Counted from the stretch's first letter, positions 43,796 to 55,990 are shown. The stretch: DNA of 64,000 bases from Ovis canadensis (GCF_042477335.2 NC_091263.1:17023501-17087500), one strand, 5' to 3'. Numbers and translations are program-made. Notes: generated by a model from the sequence alone, not told the origin.

Positions 43796-45098
43796 ACTCG
43801 CTAATCCCAAAGAAAGGCAATGCCAAAGAATGCTCACACTACCACACAACTGCACTCATCTCATACCCTAGCAAAGTAATACTCAAAATTCTCCAAGCCA
43901 GGTTTCAACAGTACGTGAACTGTGAACTTCCGGATGTTCAAGCTGGTTTTAGAAAAGGCAGAGGAACCAGAGATCAAATTGCCAACAACTGTTGCAAGAG
44001 AGTTCCAGAAAAACATCTACTTCTGCTTTATTGACTATGCCAAAGCCTTTGACTGTGTGGATTACAACAAACTGTGGAAAATTCTGAAAGAGATGGGAAT
44101 ACCAGATCACCTTACCTGCCTCCTGAGAAATCGGTATGCAGGTCAAGAAGCAACAGTTAGAACTGGACATGGAACAACAGACTGGTTCCAAATTGGGAAA
44201 GGAGTACATCGAGGCTGCATATTGTCACTCTGCTTATTTAACTTATATGCAGAGTACATCATGCAAAATGCTGGGCTGGATGAAGCACAAATTGGAATCC
44301 AGATTGCCGGGAGAAATATTAATAACCTCAGAAATGCACATGACACCACCCTTATGGTAGAAAGTGAAGAGGAACTAAAGAGCTTTTTGATGAAAGTGAA
44401 AGAGGAGAGTGAAAAAGTTGGCTTAAAACTCAGCATTCAGAAAATTTAGATTATGGCATCTGGTCCCATCACTTCATGGCAAATAGATGGGAAAACAATG
44501 GAAACAGTGGCAAACTTTATTTTGGGGGGCAGATGGTGACTGTAGCCATGTAATTAAAAGATGCTTTCTCCTTGAAAGAAAAGGTATGACCAACCTAGAC
44601 AGCATATTAAAAAGCAGAGACATTACTTTGCCAACAAAGGCCCATCTAGTTAAAACTATGGTTTTTCAGTAGTCATGTATGGATGTGAGAGTTGGACTAT
44701 AAGGAAAGCTGAGCGCCGAGGAATTGATGCTTTTGAACTGTGGTGTTGGAGAAGACTCTTGAGAGTCCCTTGGACTGCAAGGAGATCCAACCAGTCCATC
44801 CTAAAGGAAATCAGTCCTAAATATTCATTGGAAGGACTGATGCTCCTTGAAGCTCCAATACTTTGGCCACCTGATGCAAAGAACTGACTCACTGGAAAAG
44901 ACCCTGATGCTGAGAAAGATTGAAGGCAGGAGGAGAAGGGGATGACAGAGGATGAGATGGTTGGATGGCATCACTGATTCTACGGTTTGAGCATGCTCTG
45001 GGAATTGGTGATGGACAGGGAAGCCTGGTGTGCTGCAGCCCATGGGGTCATCAAGAGTCAAACATGACTAAGCAACTGAACTGAACTGAATGAACTAG
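43796..45098 (+). mobile_element. BovB LINE, sense, ~1.3 kb
   Basis: Starts at IPKKGNAKE-like sequence. A 175-codon frame (43922-44449) covers RT fingers and palm, but the catalytic YADD reads NAHD, so the active site is lost. The C-terminal parts (44487-44672, 44675-44887) are frameshifted. The tail is 'gaactgaactgaatgaac'. Confidence 0.93.
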
Positions 45099-45494
45099 AA
45101 AGGAGCATCTCCCAGTTCAATACTGGGCAAACAATTTGCACATTTCAGCCTGAGAGTTAGATTTTGTTTTAGAAGACATGAAATATCTCTAAGAAAATCT
45201 CTTAGGTTTAAAACAACCTCTGTTAGGATGCTGGGCCTGTGTAAAGCATGCAACAACTCCCCTTCCATGGCATTGTATTAAACTGGTGACCAGGGTGCTT
45301 CCCTAGAGGGTCATTTACAAAGCAGGGTGAGGCGAGCACACATTCTGATTTAACTGGGATAAACACTTCCAAGCCTGTGCCCCCAGGATACGCCTGCTAT
45401 CCCAACAAAATTACGTGTGCAGTGTCAGGTTGCAAACAAATTATATGAATTATATGGTCACGCAAACGAAAGGTGACCCTAACTGACCACTGAC
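45099..45494. other. Unique sequence, nothing recognised
   Basis: No recognisable repeat or gene. Confidence 0.35.
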
Positions 45495-45640
45495 ATCAGC
45501 TAAGCACTGCTCGGAACTTCAATGCAAATTATTTCATTAAATCTGCATAGCATCCCTCAGAGATTCTACCAGAATTATTTTCACTTTACAGATGAGTAAA
45601 CTGAGGTTACATAGATGGTACGTAGCAAAACATAGACATT
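45495..45640 (+). mobile_element. MIR SINE
   Basis: 'tttcattaaatctgcatagc', 'ttttcactttacagatgag' and 'taaactgaggttacatag' match the MIR core. Confidence 0.85.
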
Positions 45641-45884
45641 CACCCATGAGAATGATTTTAAAAGTCAGGGTACTTGACTACAAACACCACAATAGAGCTA
45701 GGTGTCAGGGAGCTGTCTTCTTCTGGTTGGGAAAAATCATGTTTAGAAAAAAAGTAAGAGAAAAAGATAGAAAGAAAGATGGAAGCTGCATGGTTACTTT
45801 ACTAGCAGTATCAAAGTTTCCACATCTTTTTCTTCCTTAGCTGGCTTAGTCTAACCTACGAGGTTAGAATGTACATTTCTATGG
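45641..45884. other. Unique sequence downstream of the MIR
   Basis: An 82-codon frame (45592-45840) starts inside the MIR and ends in purine-rich sequence. It is not a recognisable protein. Confidence 0.35.
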
Positions 45885-46085
45885 TTTTTTTAAAAAATAT
45901 TTTTTCTTGATGTGGACCGCTTTTAAAGTCTTTATTGAATTTGTTACCATATTGCTTCTGCTGTTTATGGTCTGTTTTTTTGGCCTCAAGACATGTGGGA
46001 TTCTAGCTTCCTGACCAGGGATCGAACCCACAGCCCCTGCAGGGGAAGGTGAAGTCTCAACCACTGGACCAGCAGGGAAGTCCCC
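45885..46085 (-). mobile_element. CHR-type tRNA-derived SINE
   Basis: Antisense copy with 'tcctgaccagggatcgaacc' (box B region) and 'ctggaccagcagggaagtcc' (head). The tail is the T-rich left end. 'ctatgg' on both sides may be a short target duplication. Confidence 0.8.
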
Positions 46086-48584
46086 ACTATGGAGGTTTTA
46101 ACAAGTATATATACGTGTCCAGAGCTGGGGATGGAGAAAAAGTCTAACAAGAGATGTAGTGGCGTTTGCCACAAAGGCTATGACTAGAGTTCTAGTATGT
46201 TCCAGTTTTTACGTGTTGTAGACGAAATACTGCCCTTTATTTCTGTGCCTCTTCCCCCTTTCAGTCTCAAAGGTGTCCCAGTTTGGGTGACAAATTGTAT
46301 GGCAGTCTTACCTATAAATAAAGTGTTCATATACATTCATTTCTGTTTAAGGACTTTCAATGTTTCACTGGTATCCTAATGCATACCTTTTCATATTTCT
46401 GGGGATATTTCATTTAGAGGGCAACCAATGTGATGATTTATTTAAACATTTATCAAAAGCACTACACCCAGCACTGGAAGGTGGGGATGAAGCCACGGAG
46501 GAAGATGGCAGCCTGTGAGCCACACACAACTCTGAGAGTATCGTAGCAACGTCTTACAACAGGGCGAGGTGAAGCTGCCTCTGAAAAGGAGACTTTTGCA
46601 GTTGAGGGAGCTTTATTCTGGACATGAAATACACGCACACATTTAGAGATCAGTGTAGCCAAGGAATATTCCAGAAGCATATAGGCTGTCTGCAAATTAA
46701 AGGCCATGAGTCAAAGAGTAAAGGGCCAGTTCTTTCTGCTTCCAAGGTCAAGCAGCGAGAAGACAGAAAGGGAAGCATGTGAATTGTGACCTCACCTTGT
46801 CAGGTAAGAGAAGGTCTCTTCTGTGGAGCTTGGGGTCCCTGACGAGCCGCCCCTGCCACTGCCACCGCCACAGGACTTCCTGGGAGCTGGGGCAGAAGGA
46901 ACGCAAAAAACGAATAAAAGCAGGGGCAGGGCTTTCCTGCCTTTCAGACCCCAGGGCCCCCTTTCTCCTTCTTCAGACCAAAATTAAAGAACTTTTCCTG
47001 GAGCTCTTTCTGAAAGCCCCAGTGCACGGTTCTGGGTTTCCTGCCGCCTTTGGGTCGAAAGCAGGAGCTGGCTGGTGGGAACACGGCTGCACTCAGCATG
47101 GGCTCAGGGTGCTTGAATCCTGGTTTCCTTCCCTATCCAGCAGCCATTGTTAACTGTTCAGGCTCCTCAGGGAGTTTAACATCCAGGATGTTCCACTGCA
47201 TTCATTGAGACAGGATGGAGTATATGGACTCTCTCTGGACTGGAGAGAGATTAAGAAAGAATGCCTTAATCACCATGAAGAGACCAGCTTAGTGACTGAA
47301 AGCATCCTGAAAATGTCTTACCTGAAGTTTGAAAAAAAGTCCTAGGACTTATTAGATTTCACCCAAAGGTTAAGGAAGAAAAGAAGAAAGTGTTTTTTAT
47401 CAGCGGTCTTTCAATCTTGCAGTTACCTATGCTTAAATTTTCGTGAAGAATGTTTACAGGTATTTCCCCTTTGGTCATCCATTCTACAGAGCCGGCAGGA
47501 AAAAAGGACAATTTGAAAGCACTTGAGATGCTTTGTTATTTTTCAGCATAGAGTATGAAAGAAAAATCTCCAGCTCCCAACGTTGGCTGTTGGCTTCACT
47601 GAATCACCACACTATAGGGAAGTTCTGAATCACAGCTTCAGATGGAGACAAGATGGGAACTTTATCATGCCTGCGTGACTGTGGGGGATGGATTCAAAAA
47701 TAAAAGACCTAAGTTTCAGCTGGTCCCAAACCACGGAGAATTTTACTCACACAAAGCGCCCATTTGCCAATGCAACTCTGGTAATTGGACACTTAATTAC
47801 CCTATTTGCACACATAAATAAGGGGTGTGCCTGCAAGAAATCAGAGTCCACTCGTAAGACGTTGGCCCCAAGCAATGAAACCACATGCTTTTGTCAACAA
47901 CTAAATTGATTAGAATCATGTTTATTTCTGCTCGTGTTAGTCCACATGTATTTTCACTGGAGCCTGATGTCTATTGAGTTAAAAGCTTAGTGAAAAAAAC
48001 CTATGTTATGCAGAAACCCTAGATAGTAATTGCCAACTATGTGCCAAGAATCTTTTCATTTTATAAAGAATGCAAGGTCTGAATCAAAAGAAATACTCTT
48101 TGCAATCTCATATGCTCAGGCAGACTCAGCAGCCGTATAGTCATAATAAAGACAGAAGGGCCTTTTAAAAGAATACTTTAAGCAAAATTTCCAGCATGGA
48201 TTATTCTCTAGGGTAAATTGTTCAGGCATTGAATTTTCCCATTTCCCTAGGGCAGGTAAAGGAGTGAATTTTCTCTGAATATCTTCTAGCTGGACAGTGT
48301 CCTAACAATGTCCTTGGGGGAAATGTTCTCTGATTTAGAAGCATGTATTGTGCACTGGGCCATCTGGGCTGCCTCCCCATGAATAAAATCACCAAGATGT
48401 GCTTGCCTCTTGATCTTTGATTTCATACAGACCTGGGTTCCAGCCATAGTTCTAACTTACGCTAGTCATACACTACTGGGGACAGATTCAATTTCTTGTA
48501 ATTGCTAAACAATGGTGAAGCAGAATGAGAAAGCTTGCCATGAAGAGTCCGCTAAAGTGTCAAAGGTGAGGAGGCAATGAAGGT
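46086..48584. other. 2.5-kb stretch without recognisable repeats or genes
   Basis: Mixed composition: GC-richer at 46800-47130 with open frames up to 124 codons but no known domain, and AT-rich at 47680-48260 with homeobox-like cores ('cacttaattaccctatttg', 'ctaaattgattagaatc'). The right part may include conserved non-coding DNA. No promoter or splice structure stands out. Confidence 0.4.
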
Positions 48585-49108
48585 TCACCGCAGCCCTATT
48601 TACAGGAGCCAAGACATGGAAGGAACCTAAGTGTCCATCAGCGGATGAACGGATAAAGAAGATGTGGTGTGCAATCACAATGAAATATTACTCAGCCATA
48701 AAAAAGAAGGAAATACTGCCATATGCAGCAACACAGACGGACCTAGAGAATGTTGTTTAGTGAAATAAGTCAGAGAAAGTCAAGTACCATATGATGTCAC
48801 TTATATGTAAAATCTAAAAATAATACAAGTCAACCTATAAGCAAAACAGAAACAGACTCAGGGACATAGAGAAAACAAATTTAGGATTACCAAAGGGAAG
48901 AGGAAGCAGGGAGAGACAAATTAGGGATTAACAGATACAAACCACTGTACACAAAATAGATAAGCAGCCAGGATTCGCTTTTTAGCACACGGAATTATAG
49001 CCATTCTCTTGTAATAACTTAGAATAAAATCCTCAAAAATACTGAATCACTATGCTATACACCTGGAACTAATATAACCTTGTAAATCAACTATAGTTTG
49101 ATTAAAAG
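48585..49108 (+). mobile_element. L1 ORF2 end and 3' UTR
   Basis: 'caagacatggaaggaacc', 'atggataaag'-like text and '3' UTR' wording 'cctggaactaatataacc' and 'gtaaatcaactatagtttg'. The copy is degenerate, with a short A-rich end. Confidence 0.9.
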
Positions 49109-49387
49109 AAAAGGCAAAGGAGGGACGAGCAGGAAGGAATGATCAAGAGATCTGGTGATGTGAAGGATAAGAGGACACTATCTTTGTTTTGGTCACTGAT
49201 GCTCCGTAAATCCTTGTTAAGTGACTTATTTGTCTGCACCACTTCTGCCTACAGGACTATTGCAGAGTATTCCTCGACAAGTAAAACCTCACCAAGGTGA
49301 AACAATATTAAACAAGGCCTAGTCGAAAGACTCAAGGTGAGGATGAGGGGTCAAGATTGACCTTTGAGTTCTGATCTAGTAGTAAGA
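49109..49387. other. Unique sequence, nothing recognised
   Basis: No repeat or gene is recognised. Confidence 0.3.
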
Positions 49388-49389
49388 GG

Positions 49390-49608
49390 GGCTTCCCAAT
49401 TGGCATTAGTGGTAAAGAACCTGCCTGCTATGCAGGAGACGTAAGAGATATGAGTTTGATCCCTGGGTCGGGAAGAACTCCTAGAAAAGAAAATGGCAAC
49501 CCACTCCAGTATTCTGGCTGGAGAATCCCATGGACAGAGGAGCCTGGTGGGCTACAGCCCATAGGGTGGCAAATATTCGGACACGACTGAAGCAACTTAG
49601 CATACAGC
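49390..49608 (+). mobile_element. Bov-tA SINE
   Basis: Complete sense copy from 'gggcttcccaattggcatt' to 'ggacacgactgaagcaac'. 'agtaaga' before (about 49380) and after (about 49609) may be its short target duplication. Confidence 0.9.
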
Positions 49609-49611
49609 AGT

Positions 49612-49949
49612 AAGACGCCTACTGGTATTCCATAGAGGGATTCCCCTCCAGGCTTGGGTGCCAGGGGCTCCAGCTGTGGAATGGTTGGAGCTGCTGGCTG
49701 CCACCACCGCTGTGATGTCCTTAGGTTCAGCAGATTCCAATCAAGGCAGAGGCGCTTGTACCCAGGGGTCTGCCCTATCTTAGCACAGTGAGGACCAGAC
49801 CTGGAATCAGGCCAGGTGGGATGCTTAACTTCATCACTCCTTTTGCCTGTCTGGATTGTGGGACATCTGGTCACTCTTGCTTGGGCTCAGATTTCTTCTG
49901 TTATGACTCATATAGAGTATCTATCCATTGATCGATCCATTGTGCATGT
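49612..49949. other. Unique sequence, nothing recognised
   Basis: A minus-strand 148-codon frame (49428-49874) runs across the SINE into this interval, so it is chance sequence. Nothing else is recognised. Confidence 0.35.
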
Positions 49950-50164
49950 ATGCTAAGTCACATCAGTCGTGTCCAACTCTTTCTGACACTATGGACTGTA
50001 GCCCACCAGGCTCCTCTGTCCATGGGATTCTCCAGGCAAGAATACTCGAGTGGGTTACCCTGCCCTCCTCCAGGAGATCTCCCTGACCCAGGGATCGAAA
50101 CTGTGTCTCCTGTGACTCCTGCATTGCAGGCAGATTCTTTACTGCTGAGTCACCAAGGAAGCCC
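49950..50164 (-). mobile_element. Bov-tA SINE
   Basis: Complete antisense copy: 'cacatcagtcgtgtccaac', 'agggatcgaaactgtgtc' and head 'gagtcaccaaggaagccc'. Confidence 0.92.
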
Positions 50165-50500
50165 CTATCTACATATTAATATATAGCATCTCTTTCCCTA
50201 TGTATATATTTAGCTATATCTCCATCTATAGCTATATCTCCATCTCTTTTCTATCATCTATCATCTCTCTATATATGGCTCCTCTGTCCATGGCAAGAAT
50301 ACTGGAGTGGGTAGCCATTCCCTTTTCTAGGGGATCTGCTTCAACCTGGGCCTCTTGCATTGCAGGCAGATTCTTTACTGTCTGAGCCACTAGGGAAGCC
50401 CTGTATGTATATCAAATATATCTCTATAGGTATAGATATATCATCTATCTATTTATACCTATCTATCAATCTATCTACATCTCAGATATGAGAGGGAATA
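50165..50500 (+). repeat. TATC/CTAT microsatellite tract interrupted by a SINE
   Basis: Imperfect tetranucleotide TATC/CATC repeats at 50165-50275 and 50403-50485 flank a SINE fragment. The tract is likely length-variable. Confidence 0.8.
50276..50402 (-). mobile_element. Bov-tA SINE fragment inside the microsatellite
   Basis: 'ggctcctctgtccatggc', then 'ctggagtgggtagccattcc' and head 'gagccactagggaagccc'. An internal deletion removes part of the body. Confidence 0.88.
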
Positions 50501-51107
50501 TTCATTTATTTTCCCCTTTCACATCTAAAACAGAATACAAATACATCACTACTGAGACCACTACGCTTCCATTTATTGTTCTTTTCCAAGTCTAATTTTT
50601 AAAAAAAAATCATTCTGCCACTGGGAAGAGTTATGCATGAAAATGGCCAGATTGAGGGCAGAAGCCGAAGGCCAGGCTCTGTCATGCTCATTATCGAAAC
50701 CAGTCTCCTCACCACCCTTTGCTCAAGTGCCACGGACATGTGCTTTCCTGACTTAGTGGGTTTTCTTGAGTACATGTTGCCTCATTTGCTGAGTGACCTC
50801 AGTACAATTTCAGTGGTAAATTGTTGCTTCTCTTTAAAACATATTTGCCACATTTGTTTCTCTGATGAGGGAGCCCACAGAGGTCCCCACACTGCAGTTC
50901 CAGAGGTGGAATGACAGTGGGCATTTTTACCTACAGTTTGGTGGAAAGAAAGAGGAAACAGCTGTATCTCATATAACATGACACATTTTTCTTAAAAACC
51001 TCTTGAAAATCTTTCCTGGTCTTGACAATCTTCCATCCCCATTGCCAGTTGTGGTGGTACCCTTTCCTCTTCCCCCTCTTACTGTCTCCCTGCAGCCTCC
51101 TTCACTT
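50501..51107. other. Unique sequence, nothing recognised
   Basis: A 93-codon frame at 50633-50914 has no recognisable domain. No named repeat is seen. Confidence 0.35.
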
Positions 51108-51640
51108 CAGTTCAGTTCAGTCACTCAGTCATGTCTGACTCTTTGTGACCCCATGAATCGCAGCACACCAGGCCTCCCTGCCCATCACCAACTCCTGGAG
51201 TTCACTCAAACTCACATCCATCGAGTCGGTGATGCCATCCAGCCATCTCATCCTCTGTCGTCCCCTTCTCCTCCTGCTCCCAATCCCTCCCAGCATCAGA
51301 GTCTTTTCCAATGAGTCAACTCTTCACATGAGGTGGCCAAAGTACTGGAATTTCAGCTTAAGCATCATTCCTTTCAAAGAACACCCAGCACTGATCTCTT
51401 TCAGAATGGACTGGTTGGATCTCCTGGCAGTCCAAGGGACTCTCAAGAGTCTTCTCCAACACCACAGTTCAAAAGCATCAATTCTTTGGTGCTCAGCCTT
51501 CTTCACAGTCCAACTCTCACATCCATACATGACCACTGGAAAAACCATAGCCTTGACTAGACGGGCCTTTGTTGGCAAAGTAATGTCTCTGCTTTTTAAT
51601 ATCTAAATAGGTTGGTCATAACTTTCCTTCCAAGCAGCCT
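51108..51640 (-). mobile_element. BovB LINE 3' end, antisense
   Basis: Runs from the tail (cagttcagttcagtcactc) to the [17 protein letters not shown] region. Frames are open at 51129-51311 and 51324-51578 ([22 protein letters not shown]...). It lies beyond the RT motif, so it contains no catalytic domain. Confidence 0.93.
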
Positions 51641-51832
51641 CCTTGGCCCTCTCCATCTCTGTGCTTCCCCCACCCACCAATCCAATCACTGTCATCTGAT
51701 GTAAGTGGACACAGCTTTCTTATCCTCACCCTTTCATGACACATCCAAGGTCCCAGGCAGCAAAATAAAGACTCTGGGATGCATCTCCTTGAGGGCCTTG
51801 AGAATGGGAAGAGGCAAAAGGCAATGTAATGG
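51641..51832. other. Short unique interval
   Basis: No gene or repeat is recognised. Confidence 0.3.
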
Positions 51833-52026
51833 TTTGGCTCAGACAGTAAAGAATCTGCCTGCAATGCAGGAGACGTGGGGTTCAATCCCTGGGTCAGGAA
51901 GATCCAGTGGAGAAGGGAATGTCAACCCACTCCAGTATTCTTGCCTGGAGAATTCCATGGATAGAGGAGCCTAGCGGGCTACAGTCCACGTGGTCGCAAA
52001 GAGTCAGACACGACTGAGCAACTAAT
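51833..52026 (+). mobile_element. Bov-tA SINE
   Basis: Sense copy from 'ggctcagacagtaaagaatc' through 'ggttcaatccctgggtc' to 'cagacacgactgagcaac'. Confidence 0.92.
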
Positions 52027-52609
52027 ATTTTTACTTTGAAGTCTTTTAATTTTATAAATGCCATTTTCACTAACTATGGTTGATGAGCTATCATAACCAA
52101 GGAGATTTTTAACACCTAGAAGGAACTGGTAAATGTTTGAGGCTTACATTTTCCCCAGTCAGCATACATTTAAACAAATAAATATTTATCAAGTGCTTTC
52201 AACCAAAGTGCCATCCCTAGACCACAGCAGAAACAGTACCTGGAAATAGTTAGAAATTCAGAATCATGGGCTTAATCCCAGACCTAATGAAGCCAAAATC
52301 TCCATTATTGATTCATTTTAATATGCCCTGCCACTGACTCTAATGATTGCTTAAGTCTAAGAGTCACTGATTTATTCCATGAAGAGGAATCGTGATAGAA
52401 GCTCAGGAATGCACCACGCTGAGCCTGACTTGACTCTTCAGGAAACAGTAATGGTCTATCAGGGAATATAAGCATGTACACAAATGACTAAAATAGGGTG
52501 GAATATATGGCATGTTAGGATCATGATTCACACACAGCACAGAACTGCAGAGAGAAAAGAAAGCAAACTCTGTCGGCGAGGGAATTGCTGAGTGTATTTT
52601 CCCACTGAC
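52027..52609. other. Unique sequence with ancient-repeat hints
   Basis: 'acaaataaatatttatcaag' near 52175 and 'gtaccts'-free mixed text suggest degraded L2/MER material, but no family can be assigned. No gene is seen. Confidence 0.3.
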
Positions 52610-52692
52610 TAGGTTGTACTTATGACTTATTTTAGTTAGTTGTCTCTCTGAGCCTTAACTTCCCCATTTCTAGGTTGGAACTAATAATGCCC
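52610..52692 (+). mobile_element. MIR SINE fragment
   Basis: 'ctctctgagccttaacttcc', then 'ccatttctaggttggaac' and 'taataatgccc' correspond to the MIR core. Confidence 0.7.
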
Positions 52693-52704
52693 ATTCTGGT
52701 GAGT

Positions 52705-52860
52705 TATATTTGTGCTCAGTCCTAAGTTGTGTCTGACTCTTTGTGACCCTATGACTACAGAAGGCCAGGATCCTCTGTCCATGGGATTCTCCAGGCAACA
52801 ATACTGGAGTGAGTTGCCATTTCCTCCTCCAGGGGATCTTCCCTGATGAGTCATAACAAT
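52705..52860 (-). mobile_element. Bov-tA SINE fragment
   Basis: 'cagtcctaagttgtgtctg', then 'ctggagtgagttgccatttc' and 'ggggatcttccctgatgagt'. The tRNA head is truncated. Confidence 0.85.
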
Positions 52861-52929
52861 TAAATAAAATCATGGAAACTGAAAGTATTCAGCATAGCAT
52901 CCTTGGCTCAAGCAGCAGTAGTTTATCCT

Positions 52930-54735
52930 TCAGTTCAGTTCAGTTCAGTTCAGTTGCTCAGTCATGTCCGACTCTTTGCAACCCCATGAATTGCAGCAAG
53001 CCAGGCCTCCCTGTCCATCCCCAACTCCCAGAGTTCACTCAGACTCACGTCCATCAAGTCCGTGATGCCATCCAGCCATCTCATCCTCTGTTGTCCCCTT
53101 CTCCTCCTGCCCCCAATCCCTCCCAGCATCAGAGTCTTTTCCAATGAGTCAACTCTTCACATGAGGTGGTCAAAGTACTGGAGTTTCAGCTTTAGCATCA
53201 TTCCTTCTAAAGAAATCCCAGCGCTGATCTCCTTCAGAATGGACTGGTTGGATCTCCTTGCAGTCTTAGGGACTCTCAAGAGTCTTCTCCAACACCACAG
53301 TTCAAAAGCATCAATTCTTCGGCGCTCAGCCTTCTTCACAATCCAACTCTCACATCCATACATGACTGCTGGAAAAACCACAGCCTTGACTAGATGGACC
53401 TTAGTCGGCAGAGTAATGTCTCTGCTTTTGAATATACTATCTAGGTTGGTTATAACTTTTCTTCCAAGGAGTAAGCGTCTTTTAATTTCATGGCTGCAGT
53501 CACCATCTGCAGTGATTTTGGAGCCCAAAAAAATAAAGTCTGACACTGTTTCTACTGTTTCCCCATCTATTTCCCATGAAATGATGCGACCAGATGCCAT
53601 GATCTTCATTTTCTGAATGTTGAGCTTTAGGCCAACTTTTTCACTCTCCTCTTTCACTTTCATCAAGAGGCTTTTTAGTTCCTCTTCACTTTCTGCCATA
53701 AGGGTGGTATCATCTGTATATCTGAGGTTATTGATATTTCTCCTGGCAATCTGGATTCCAGCTTGTGTTTCTTCCAGTCCAGCATTTCTCATGATATACT
53801 CTGCATATAAGTTAAGTAAGCAGAGTGACAATACACAGCCTTGACGCACTCTTTTCCTATTTGGAATCAGTCTGTTGTTCCATGTCCAGTTCTAACTGTT
53901 GCTTCCTGGCCTGCATACAGATTTCTCAAGAGGCAGGTCAGGTGGTCTGGTATTCCCATCTCTCTCAGAATTTTCCACAGTTTATTGTGATCCACACAGT
54001 CAAAGGCTTTGGCATAGTCAATAAAGCAGAAATAGATGTTTTTCTGGAATTCTCTTGCTTTTTCCATGATCCAGCGGATGTTGGCAATTTGATCTCTGGT
54101 TCCTCTGCCTTTTCTAAAACCAGCTTCAACATCAGGAAGTTTATGGTTCACATATTGCTGAAGCCTGGCTTGGAGAATTTTGAACATTACTTTACTAGCG
54201 TGTGAGATGAGTGCAATTGTGCAGTAGTTTGAGCATTCTTTGGCATTGCCTTTCTTTGGGATTGGAATGAAAACTGACCTTTCCCAGTCCTGTGGCCACT
54301 GCTGAGTTTCCAGATTTGCTGACATATTGAGTGCAGCACTTTCACAGCATCATCTTTCAGGATTTGAAACAGCTCAACTGGAATTCCATCACCTCCACTA
54401 GCTTTGTTCGTAGTGATGCTTTATAAGGCCCACTTGACTTCACATTCCAAGATGTCTGGCTCTAGATGAGTGATCACACCATCGTGATTATCTGGGTTGT
54501 AAAGATCTTTTTTGTACAGTTCTTCTATGTATTCTTGCCACCTCTTCTTAATATCTTCTGCTTCTGTTAGGTCTATACCATTTCTGTCCTTTATCAAGCC
54601 CATCTCTGCGTGAAATGTTCCCTTGGTATCTCTAATTTTCTTGAAGAGATCTATAGTCTTTCCCATTCTGTTGTTTTTCTCTATTTCTTTGCTTTGATCA
54701 CTGAGGAAGGCTTTCTTATCTCTTCTTAGTGCTCC
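52930..54735 (-). mobile_element. BovB LINE, longest copy, ~1.8 kb
   Basis: Antisense from the tail repeat at 52930 to the KKAFLSDQSKEIEKNNRMGKTIDLFKKIRDTKG linker near 54720. It carries the whole RT domain in three pieces: 81 codons (54421-54666), 152 codons (53867-54325) and 230 codons (53157-53849). The catalytic motif reads LRYTDD. Only a few frame breaks separate the pieces, so this is one of the less-decayed copies. The endonuclease domain is missing. Confidence 0.95.
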
Positions 54736-55107
54736 TTATCTAAACTTCCTCAGGACATAGAAGGTTAAAGGAATATGTAATAAGACATCAGAATGTGTAA
54801 TCCCAAGCTTTACAGCAATAACTATTTTCTTCCCAAATCTGCTTTACTAGCTGATAATGAATATCAATTATAATCTAATGTCTCATTTCTGCTTTCCAGA
54901 TTCATTGGCTACCAAGGAAGTTCCAGGATGGATTTTGTTCAACATTTGTACATATCAGGTTGGCAGTCTAATTCACAAGGGAAAACAGAGCTTTACCACT
55001 AGCAGTCACTACCATACTCTACCTCCAGCACTTATCAAAATCTTATCTCCCCCTGAAAGGAAAAAATACAATGTTAATCATGTAGTGAACAATTTTTGAG
55101 TATCATT
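54736..55107. other. Unique sequence, nothing recognised
   Basis: AT-rich, no gene or repeat recognised. Confidence 0.35.
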
Positions 55108-55120
55108 ACTGTGTTCCAGG

Positions 55121-55309
55121 GCTTCCCAGCTGACTCAGTGGTAGAGAACTTGCCTACCAATGCAGGAGACATTAAGAGTTGCAGGTTCGATCCCTGGGTT
55201 GGGAAGATCCCCTGGAGAAGAGAATGGCAACCCACTCCAGTATTCCTGCCTGAGAAATCCTATGGACAGAGGAGCCTGGCAGGCTATTTAGCAATGAAAC
55301 AACAACAGC
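55121..55309 (+). mobile_element. Bov-tA SINE with clear target-site duplication
   Basis: Sense copy from 'cttcccagctgactcagtg' through 'aggttcgatccctgggttg' to a CAA/CAG tail. The 16-mer actgtgttccagggct appears at 55108-55123 and 55310-55325, overlapping the SINE start by a few bases. Confidence 0.93.
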
Positions 55310-55325
55310 ACTGTGTTCCAGGGCT

Positions 55326-55889
55326 AGAAAGATGCTCGAGGCAAGGAATAGAAAAGACAAATCTTGCTCTAGCTTTATGAAGCTTATATTAGAACGGTGA
55401 CTGGGGATCAGTTTATCCTGGAATTACAAAACTGCAATTTTTCTCAAAGATAGAGATCAAACTATGTTTGCATGGTACTATCTTTCTAGTCCTAAACAAT
55501 GCTTTAAGCTATAAGCATTTGAAAGTTAGAGTATGACTTTTACTTTCGTCCAGGTCTCAAAAGGTTTTAAGATTCACAGGTGAGTCACATACACTGCCTC
55601 TCCAGGAGATTTGTCCTCAGTGGATAGACAGGCAAATAATGCACAAAGCGCAGGGTGTGGAGGAACCCAGTGTCAGCCCTGCTGGGCGCTCTGGCCAGGT
55701 GCAATGCCACCAACATGGCCCCAGGCTCAAGAGAAGCAAGATTCCTCTAGGTTTGCATTCAGTGGGGCCTCAAGGCAAAGATAAAACTGCCTGCCTTTGA
55801 GGTGGTTGTGCTGATGGAAGTGCAGTCCTCAGGATGAAGGACTCAGACACAGGCCAACGGGATTTAAATGCTACTCCTGTCAACCTTTA
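55326..55889. other. Unique sequence, nothing recognised
   Basis: No named repeat or gene. Confidence 0.35.
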
Positions 55890-55990
55890 AGACTTCCACT
55901 GCTCGGAGCCTGTTTCCTTTTACCTGTAAAATTAGAACAAAAATACTTTCCACTCAGAGCTATCCTCAGGATTAAGTGTAATAATGGATT
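55890..55990 (+). mobile_element. MIR SINE fragment
   Basis: 'gagcctgtttccttttacc', then 'ctgtaaaattagaac' and 'atcctcaggattaagtg' follow the MIR core and 3' part. Confidence 0.7.

Noticed and set aside
49428..49874. 148-codon minus-strand frame
   Set aside because: It runs through a Bov-tA SINE into unrelated unique sequence, so it is a chance opening.
53157..53849. 230-codon open frame as a host gene
   Set aside because: It encodes BovB reverse transcriptase C-terminal sequence, is antisense within a 5'-truncated LINE and lacks the endonuclease half. It is a transposon remnant.
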